Shown here piece after piece: positions 57,055 to 64,000 of a stretch of DNA of 64,000 bases (position 1 is the stretch's first letter; each line of letters starts with the position of its first letter). A program made the translations under genes and the position numbers. The DNA lies in the NCBI GenBank assembly GCA_023105745.1, contig JALGQZ010000013.1, positions 3,817,501-3,881,500 of the forward strand, written 5' to 3'. The notes beneath the pieces were generated by a model. The model was given only the letters and a program-made list of their open reading frames with translations. It made no database searches and was not told where the DNA came from. The DNA is from Austropuccinia psidii (Eukaryota > Basidiomycota > Pucciniomycetes > Pucciniales > Sphaerophragmiaceae).

Positions 57055-60000
57055 TTATAGATGAGACTGTTCAGTCCTCCTTGAGGCTCTGAATCTCCTT
57101 AAATGAAGGTTCCCATCTGGTATGGCATCCTCTGCCAACCATTTGTCTTTGTCAGCTGTCTGGTTTTTGAATCTGACTAGGTATTGTCTCTGATCCTTTC
57201 CATTAAGTCTGATTTTTCTGGCCCTGATGATTTTACTCACAGGTCCAGGGGAGTCTTCTACTTCCACTATTTCTGGTGGAGTGATGTTCTTCTTCCTGGA
57301 GGGGAATTTTTCCTCCTGTGTTTGGAAGTATGGCTTGACCAGGCTCACTGGAAAGACTGGGTGTTTCCTAGAAAACTCCTCAGTGAGCTTGACTTCTACT
57401 GCATTCTTCCCTATCAACTTAATGATAGTGAAGGGCCCTACAAATGAGTCCCTCATTTTCTTGGGTCCTTTGAGATTGTTAAAGTTCAGTGTAGACACTA
57501 ACACCTGGTCCCCTTCCTTGAAGTCAGGTTCCATATGTGATTTGTCCCACCTCTGCTTATTGTACTCTTTGGCCTCTGCTATGCATTTGGCAGCAGTATC
57601 ACAGGCTTTCTTCCACATATCATGGAAGTCTTTGGCTGTGGGGTGGATGGTCAGAAGATTTTTCTTCAAGTGATCCACAGGTAACAGGGGATTCCACCCT
57701 TTCTCTACCCGTGCAGGTGTTTTTCCTGTGGTAGAGTGCTGGCTTGTATTATAAGCCAGTTGGACTGCTGGTAAGAGGGTGACCCAATCATGGGTATATC
57801 CCTCATGGTCCCTGTATTCCATGCCATAGGCACAGAACCTCCTGAGGATGTCCTCCATTGTTTGGATCATCCTCTCAGCTAGGCCATCTGTTTGTGGATG
57901 TTAAGCTGTGGAAAAAGCAAGCTTGGTGCCAAGCATGTCATATAAATTGGTCCAAAATTCAGATGTAAATTTTGGGTCCCTGTCACTAATTATGATCTTA
58001 AGGACTCCACAGGTGGATATGATGTTATTCCAAAATAACAGAGCAGTGTCCATGGCTGTGTCCTCTTTATGGCATGGTAGACATCTCATGCTCTTGCTGA
58101 ACCTATCAACTATGATTAAGCAGGCATTGTAGTTTTCTTTGCCTCCTGGGACAAGTCCTGTGACCCAGTCCATGTTGATGGTTTCCCATGGGTGTTTGGG
58201 TTCTTCTATGTGTTGAAGCAACCCATATTTCTTCCCATTTTTTCTATTTGCCTTTTGGCATCTTTCACAAGTGTTGATGTATTCACTCAACTCTTGCTCC
58301 CACTTGGGCCACCAAGCTGTGCTTGCTACCCTCTCCTTAGTCCTGTCCTCACTCATGTGTCCCATGTAGGGGCAGTCATGGCATTCCTGCAGGATTAAAG
58401 AGATGTGGTCTCTGTCTATCACTGTGAGTGCACTGGTGTGCTTGTCTCTGTGATAAATCAGGCCATCTATAAGGAAGAATTTATTGTCCTTATAGGCCCT
58501 CAACCAGGGTTCCTCCAGCTGGGTTTCCAGTTCTGGGCTCCTGTATTTCTGTTGAAGGAGTTGGAGTAGTATGCTACACTGTTTGTGTTTAGCATAAGAT
58601 TTCAGTACTGTATTGAAGAATTCATTATGCAGTTCTGAGGAACTTATCCCTAGTATGGGGGTTTCTGTCCCTTCTGAATCAGTGTTTCCACTGTCAAGGG
58701 TACCACTCCCTGGTGCCCATTCAGAGAATCTGAAGTTCTTCTTCCTATCTATTTCCATGAAATGGATGGGAATTTTTGCAGCAACTTCAGGGTCATAAGC
58801 TGGATTGCTTTTGACATTGTCCAGTGGCCATCTGCTAAGGCCATCTGCGTTGGTATGGCTTTTACCTTCTTTGTATATGATGGTCATGTTCCCTCTATAC
58901 TCCTGGATGGCTATTTGCCATCTCAGCATATGTCTATTGGTAGTCTTCATGTTTAGTAAAGACTTCAAGGCTGTGCAGTCTGTGTAGACTTCAAAGACTG
59001 CACCCTCCAAATAATAATGGAGTTTTTCTAGAGCCCAGACTAGACATAGACATTCTGTCTGGGTGGCCCCATACCTGGCTTCTGAATCTTTCAGCTGCCT
59101 GGAGATGTAACATATTACACCTTCTCTTGGTTCACCATTCACAATTTGTCTTTGGTGAAGGGCTGCTCCCAAGCCTTGGCTACATGCTGCATCTATATAT
59201 AACTTGAATGGTAGTTCAAAGTCAGGCAAGATGAGCACAGGTGCATTTGTGAGTTCATATTTGATCCTCTCATATGCATCCCTCCTTTCCTTGGTTATTT
59301 CAAAAACTACATCCTTTGAGCATAACTTGTATAAACTACTAGTTATGTGAGCAAAATTTTTGATGTGGTTTCTATAGTAGCTAGCAAATCCAAGGAAAGA
59401 TTGCATCTCTTTGATGTTCTTTGGTACTGGCTTTTGCAGTACTGCTGCTACTTTGTTCTGGTCAATTGCCAGACTAAGGCCTGAAACTTTGTGTCCTAGA
59501 GCAAGTAGCTCTTGTTGGCCAAAATTACACTTTTTAAGTGAAATTTTTAGATTGATGGGTGTACATTTACTTAGCACTCTGTCTATGTATTGTACATGGT
59601 CTTCCCATGTCTCTGAGTATATAATGATATCATCAATATACACTACCATCCAGCCTTCCATTATTTCTTCTTGAAATATGGTGTCCATCATCCTTTGGAA
59701 GTGGGCTGGTGCATTCTTGATGCCAAATGGCATCCTGGTGTACTCATATATGCCCATATGGCATATAATTCTGAGTAATTTCATGGAGTTTGGTTTAACT
59801 CCATTTTGGTGGAAGCCCTTCATACAATCCATCTTGGTTATGTATTTGGCTTTGGCCAATTTATCCAAGGCATGAGGTATCCTTGGTATAGGATACCTGT
59901 CTGCTTTTGTGTAGTTGTTCAGGGCTCTGAAGTCTCCACACAGTCTAGACGTGCCATCATGCCAGGTGATTAGGACAGGAGTGGTGATTTCCACTATTTC

Positions 60001-61374
60001 ATTATGTCCAATCTTCCTAATGACATCCATGTCCAGGAGTTCATTGATATGTTTCTCAATCTCTTTCCTGGTCTCCAGACTTGCTGGGTAAGGAGGTCTC
60101 CTTAACATGGGTGGATAAGGCCTTTCTACATCCAGATATAGTTCTATATCATGGCCTTTGATCTTGCTTAATGGTTCTTCACCAATGGCAAATGCTGGTC
60201 TATTCTTCCTCAGCATCTTCAGTAAACTTAGCTTTTGTTTACTGGTGAGGGTAGTGCTAAACTGCCCCTCTCTGAATTCTTTCAGAAGTTCTTCCAGTGG
60301 GTCCTGAGAAGATATCTGGTATATATCAAGAGAAAATTTCTTTTCCTTGTTAGTACCAATGGTAATATGCCTATTTTTACTATTGTAAATATCTATGCCA
60401 TACATCCTCTGGTAATCTGTTCCCAGTAAAAACCCTTGGATATGGGCATCTTTAAGCACTACAAACTCTGGGTTGAGTCTGATATTACCTTTTCTGTGGG
60501 GTATAATTATCTCTTTGATAATTGTCCCAATAGAGGTCATCTTTCCAGATGCACTCTTAAAGTTCTTTGCCCTGGTGGGCAAGAGTTCTTTTTCCCAGTT
60601 TGGGAAGTGGTTATCCAGATAATTTCTGGCCACTATGGAGCAGTGTGCTCCACTGTCAATGATCAATGGGTGCTGAGCATTGTCAATACATACAGTCATT
60701 TTTGTGGCTGTTCCATGTATGTATGCCATTCCTTTGGTTGGTGTAACCAGGAATGTTTGTGCATCTTGTGTGTGTTTACACAAGTTCTTGTTGGCAGTGT
60801 CTTGTGGCATGCCTGCTTCCAACTGTATATCCTGGATTTCTAGTGGGGTTTCCTCTTGGTATTCCACTAGAAATTCCTCTCTTGGGTCTTGATCCTCATC
60901 AGATGATTCTCTGATGGCATCACCCATAGAGTCTGATTCAGAATCCTCTGTTGGAGGTTCTTCCTCAGGGACTTTTTCTATAGCATAGACTTTCTTCTTT
61001 GCTTTTGGGCAGTTGTTGGCATAGTGATCTGTTGAACCACAATTGTGACAAGAATTCTTCTTCTTTGCCACTTCTGCCACTCTTTGTCTGGGTTTGTCTT
61101 TAAACTCTACCGTGAAAGGTTGTTTCTCTTTGAAACTATTGCTTCTATATGGGGTGAATTTCCCTATATTAGTCCTTTTCCTTATGTCTTGTAAGGTATT
61201 GGCTATATCATCTAGAGTGCAATTTTGGTTGCATCTGCACTTTACTGCATGCTCTAGTTCTCCTGGCAGTTGTGTCAGAAGTTTATGATTCCTCATTTGA
61301 ATGTTCATTTGAGGATCAATGGCTTTAAGTCTTTTAGACTGTCTATGACACCACTCATATGGATCTTTGTCCAC
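57055..61374 (-). pseudogene. Family-1 Pol: knuckle, PR, RT, RNase H, integrase
   Basis: From 61374 the 1157-codon frame carries the end of capsid, zinc knuckle [14 protein letters not shown] (about residues 112-125), acidic linker, protease [13 protein letters not shown] with YIDDIIIY, RNase [17 protein letters not shown], integrase HHCC finger, D in MDWVTGL and [12 protein letters not shown] at 57901-57903 replaces the Tyr codon of AYHPQTDG, just before the third catalytic residue. The same frame resumes and runs to 57055 with GLAERMIQ (catalytic Glu), EGDQVLVS and a chromodomain-like tail ([20 protein letters not shown]). Otherwise intact; readthrough or a single repair would be needed for activity. 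Confidence 0.9.
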
Positions 61375-61377
61375 AGA

Positions 61378-62928
61378 TTATTTGTCATTTTCAAATGACA
61401 TGGTCTTTTGCCATATCCAAGTTCCATTACTGTACTTTTGGATTATTTGACTCTTCCACCATGGCCAGCTCCTTCTGCCATGGATTTCTTTCATTTCAGT
61501 GTACCATATACTTGCATGACCTTTAAATGCAGTATTTAGTCTAGCTGTAATCCAGTAATCTGGTATGCTTGGTACATCAATGAAGAGTCCATCAATATAA
61601 TCTATGAGTTCCATATGATCATATTCTCCTGATCCAGAGAATTTGGGCCAGTTTGAGGCCTCAGGAAGCTGTTTCAAGGCTTCCTTCTCTGAATAAGACA
61701 TGCCATCTCCATCCTGGTATTGTGATGGAGATCTTGCCTTATTCAACAACATGGCATCTGGTTTGATGTCATCTGGTTGATATGGATTCTCCATAGCTTG
61801 GCTTTGTGGTTGGGGCTTCAAGCTATGGTAGGCATCAAACAATTTGTTGATGTCTTGGTTCAGACACTCCCTGTCCCTGCTACTATGGTGTTGTTCTTCA
61901 GAGACTTGATTCAGTCTCTTGTTGGTTTCTTCAGAGGCTTTGCTCAGTTGAGCATATCCTTCCTGAAGGTTTTTAACTATCTGCTCCAATGAGGCTTGAG
62001 TTTTTCTCATCCTCTCTTGGGCAGCTGCAAATTCTGTAGCCTGCTTTGCAGATTTCTCAGCATACTGGGACATTTGTAACCACAGTGTGTCACTGTTGAT
62101 GTTACTCTCAGATGTGATAATGTTATTTTCAGTCTGAGTGGGGGTAATGTTTCTATTACTAGGACTACGGATTCTAGAGTGGTTTACAACTACTTCTGGT
62201 TCTTGTGTACTTCTTTTACCAAATCTAACAGCTTCTGGATCATGGGGTCTGACTCTTTCCTCCTCTGGTTGAAGGAGGCTTTGTTCTTGCCCTTGTTGCC
62301 TTGTCTTCTCCTGGAAACTTCCTGGAATTGTGAAGAATGGTGACTCTTGGCCACTGATCTGCTGGTTTCTGAATGGTGTGAAGCCACTGGAGAGCTGATT
62401 TGGCTTGCTCCTTGTGAACCTGAAGGAATCTGAGTAGGCCCTGTCTGGGTTAACTGTTCTTCTATAGCTTGGATAGTGGCTTGATTCTTCCTTATCCTCT
62501 GTGCCCTTGCCTCCAGGAGTCTGTGCTGCCTGGTAGGATTCCAACCCTTGGTGATTACCATAAGGTCTTTGAAGTCTATCTCTTTGAGACAGATCTTCTG
62601 GCAACTTGATCCCAGTTCTGCCCAGTGAGTTGCTAGGTTGAACCTCTTGTTGTCCATGCTCCATTGAAACAAATCTTTGAGGAGTTGGTGGATTTGAAGA
62701 ACTTGATCCATATCCTTCCAGTCCTCTGGTTTGAGGTTTCTGTTGAATTGGAGTGTGAATGGCAAGGTTGATATTATCTCCCTCATTGTTTTGCCATCCA
62801 CCACTGTGTCCAATGTGTCTTCTTTCAGGTCTTCTGGTTCTAGACATTCCTGCTCTGTCCTCTGGCTGGTTCCTTTGGAAGCCAAGGTCTCTGAGGTGTG
62901 CAGGGGACATATCAGTGTTTGCAAGCAT
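61378..62928 (-). CDS. Family-1 Gag, ending at a premature stop
   Basis: 516 codons from ATG 62928 (MLANTDMSPAHLRDLGFQ): Pro/Ser/Arg-rich N-terminus (overlapped by the accessory frame), coiled coil about 310-390 (QASLEQIVKNLQEGYAQLSK), then capsid with WPKFSGSGEYDHMELIDYID and RRSWPWWKSQIIQKY. It ends FENDK at TAA 61378-61380, where the sister copy has TAC ([15 protein letters not shown]). The frame continues in phase into Pol at 61374. The ATG lies inside the putative 68-nt intron, so only unspliced RNA would start here. Confidence 0.85.
   Translation of the reverse strand: MLANTDMSPAHLRDLGFQRNQPEDRAGMSRTRRPERRHIGHSGGWQNNEGDNINLAIHTPIQQKPQTRGLEGYGSSSSNPPTPQRFVSMEHGQQEVQPSNSLGRTGIKLPEDLSQRDRLQRPYGNHQGLESYQAAQTPGGKGTEDKEESSHYPSYRRTVNPDRAYSDSFRFTRSKPNQLSSGFTPFRNQQISGQESPFFTIPGSFQEKTRQQGQEQSLLQPEEERVRPHDPEAVRFGKRSTQEPEVVVNHSRIRSPSNRNITPTQTENNIITSESNINSDTLWLQMSQYAEKSAKQATEFAAAQERMRKTQASLEQIVKNLQEGYAQLSKASEETNKRLNQVSEEQHHSSRDRECLNQDINKLFDAYHSLKPQPQSQAMENPYQPDDIKPDAMLLNKARSPSQYQDGDGMSYSEKEALKQLPEASNWPKFSGSGEYDHMELIDYIDGLFIDVPSIPDYWITARLNTAFKGHASIWYTEMKEIHGRRSWPWWKSQIIQKYSNGTWIWQKTMSFENDK
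62190..62924 (-). CDS. Overlapping 244-codon accessory ORF (family 1)
   Basis: Intact frame overlapping the first ~245 codons of gag. Layout: acidic N-terminus (EPEDLKEDTLDTVVDGKTM), a folded-looking core (TLPFTLQFNRNLKPEDWKDM, LLKDLFQWSMDNKRFNLATH, KICLKEIDFKDLMVITKGWN), helix-forming RLLEARAQRIRKNQATIQAI, a Ser/Gln/His-rich linker, a basic stretch SRRRQGNKGKNKASFNQRR, and a C-terminal helix MIQKLLDLVKEVHKNQK. Removing 62891-62958 joins the leader exon in frame (phase 1, giving Glu at the junction). Product would be about 330-340 residues. Function unknown; the basic tract suggests nucleic-acid binding or nuclear entry (inference). Confidence 0.55.
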   Translation of the reverse strand: MQTLICPLHTSETLASKGTSQRTEQECLEPEDLKEDTLDTVVDGKTMREIISTLPFTLQFNRNLKPEDWKDMDQVLQIHQLLKDLFQWSMDNKRFNLATHWAELGSSCQKICLKEIDFKDLMVITKGWNPTRQHRLLEARAQRIRKNQATIQAIEEQLTQTGPTQIPSGSQGASQISSPVASHHSETSRSVAKSHHSSQFQEVSRRRQGNKGKNKASFNQRRKESDPMIQKLLDLVKEVHKNQK

Positions 62929-62958
62929 TCAAAAACTTTATGTTCTTAGGGTATTTAC
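62891..62958 (-). other. Putative 68-nt intron spanning the gag start
   Basis: The minus strand reads GTCAAAG then GTAAATACCCTAAG...GCACACCTCAG then AGACCTTGG. It has donor GTAAAT, a CTAAG-type sequence and acceptor CAG. Identical length and position occur in the copies at 52147-52214 and 23824-23891. It contains the gag ATG (62926-62928) and also the first ATG of the 244-codon frame. Confidence 0.5.
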
Positions 62959-63259
62959 CTTTGACTGTGCCTTGTACAAATTTATTATCTGCTGATTTGG
63001 GCAGTTTGCCTTTGGAAGTTACAACTGGGTTAATAATTGTAATCTTCCCTGTACAAGTGGTTAAGGTTGGTTTACCTTGTATTGATGCAGAGTTTCGTGG
63101 TTTTCTACTTCTCTGAGTGGCTATTGGTGTCCACTTCTTGGCTGTAATCAGGCCTTCACTAAGCCTTTTTCCTTTGCCCTTGCTGCCCTCTGGCTCAGAG
63201 GGTGTCACTGGTGTGTTGGCCTGTGACTGGGTCTCAAGTGGTATGAAGTTTTCTTCCAC
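62959..63259 (-). CDS. Leader exon or ORF of the family-1 element
   Basis: Open for about 100 codons: EENFIPLETQSQANTPVTPS, a basic stretch GKGKRLSEGLITAKKW, then TTCTGKITIINPVVTSKGKL and KSADNKFVQGTVK up to the donor. No ATG begins the frame (the upstream codon is GTG). Instead CTCTTTTTCCTGTTTGATTCAG-like sequence just upstream looks like a splice acceptor, so this is probably an internal exon with its start further upstream. Also present at 23892-24192 and, with one stop, at 52215-52520. Confidence 0.4.
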
Positions 63260-63835
63260 TGAATCAAACAGGAAAAAGAGGGCTTATGTCAGTTAAGACT
63301 TCTTAAATGGCTGGTTTTGCACGTCTAAGAATGGCCTCTGGGCTTGTATATTATTACAATATGCCCTTGTATAATGACAGTGTAATTGAATTAACAATTT
63401 CACGTCAAAAATACAGCTTATGGTGCCCTGTCACACTGTTTGTGTGCCAGTATCCCACAGATACACTTGTGGTTTGCAAGTGTACTCTGTAAAAGTGGTT
63501 TGTATACAAGTGTTATTGAATTAACAATACACTTGACCACGCCTCAACTGATGGTTTTTCAGTCAGAGGTGTCCTTATTCAGTCAAGAATACAGGACTTT
63601 ATTGATGGCTTATGTGTTTTTGTATACAAAACACGCCAAAAATAATTAAATTCAGTGGGTATTAGCCACGTGAATAATACTCTTTGATATATGAGTATGT
63701 ATAAAAAAGGATAAATATATATAATATATATATTCAAATAAAGAAATTACGCCTAAAAAAGATAAAAACAATGGTTAATAAGTCATAAAAAAGAGAAAAG
63801 ACTTACTTGTAAGGTCCAAAAAGTCAAAAAAAAAA

Positions 63836-63854
63836 CACGGCCAGGCCCCCAAAA
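63836..63854 (-). promoter_or_regulatory. Primer-binding-site motif
   Basis: CACGGCCAGGCCCCCAAAA abuts LTR start TGTCAGGCTGAATC at 63855. Confidence 0.65.
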
Positions 63855-64000
63855 TGTCAGGCTGAATCTATGATAAAGGTGTATAAGAGTATTTACAAGC
63901 TTTAACTATGACTGTGACACGGTAAAAATAATTTTAAAGAGGATATAATTGATAATAAAAGTTTTAATTTAAGAATTTAAAGGGCTTTACTATAGAAATA
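63855..64000 (-). mobile_element. 5' LTR of the right-hand family-1 element, partial
   Basis: The first 146 bp match 55615-55760 with one visible difference (GCTGAATC versus GCTGAGTC). It is truncated by the end of the window. Confidence 0.88.

Larger units (their letters stand above)
55615..64000 (-). mobile_element. Family-1 Ty3 element, nearly intact, runs off the window
   Basis: LTR, purine tract (57031-57042), gag-pol (57055-62928), overlapping accessory ORF (62190-62924), leader exon (62959-63259), primer motif (63836-63854) and the first 146 bp of the second LTR. Against the family consensus visible here, only two nonsense changes are seen, both TAC to TAA. The right-hand target duplication is outside the window. 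Confidence 0.88.

Overview
This window is almost entirely transposable-element sequence from an AT-rich eukaryotic genome, most likely a rust fungus (Pucciniales). The evidence is large chromovirus-type Ty3 (Gypsy) elements with chromodomain-like integrase tails, a degenerate Tet-like 2OG-Fe(II) oxygenase, a degenerate SNF2/Rad5-type ATPase and a Plavaka-like (CACTA-type) transposase, with short GT-AG introns. The Gag and Pol families look like those I associate with Austropuccinia psidii (myrtle rust). That is recognition from memory, not a search. I see no intact host gene.

Three Ty3 families are present. I name them by the first bases of the LTR on the + strand: family 1 (TGTCAG, LTR about 1.43 kb, minus strand), family 2 (TGTCAC, LTR about 1.46 kb, with a clear chromodomain) and family 3 (TGTAAG, LTR 1.8-2.0 kb, minus strand).

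Layout. 1-4957: an old minus-strand family-3 element, split by a solo LTR (579-2386). 4958-6290: head-to-head LTR/primer-binding-site remnant. 6640-8778: SNF2 pseudogene. 9780-10969: Tet-like oxygenase remnant. 11082-12039: AT-rich array of small GC-rich hairpins. 12240-12480: tRNA-like sequence. 12690-14057: Plavaka-like transposase pseudogene, cut by a family-2 LTR (14058 to about 15935). 16512-26257: a chimera of family-1 gag-pol with a family-2 integrase tail, containing a solo LTR (21075-22513). 26963-55614: one old plus-strand family-2 element broken by three younger minus-strand insertions: a near-intact 10.7-kb family-3 element (29694-40395, TSD GATGG, one open 1932-codon Gag-Pol), a family-1 element (44858-54539), and a further family-1 element (55615 to beyond the window end).

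The most unusual feature is a second reading frame overlapping the start of gag. It is open at exactly 244 codons in all three family-1 copies, has recognisable counterparts in both family-3 copies (shared GWNP-type motif), and stays open where the gag frame has decayed. In family 1 an inferred intron of identical length (68 nt in each copy) contains the gag ATG and would join an upstream leader ORF in frame to this overlapping ORF. This suggests that unspliced RNA makes Gag-Pol and spliced RNA makes an undescribed accessory protein.
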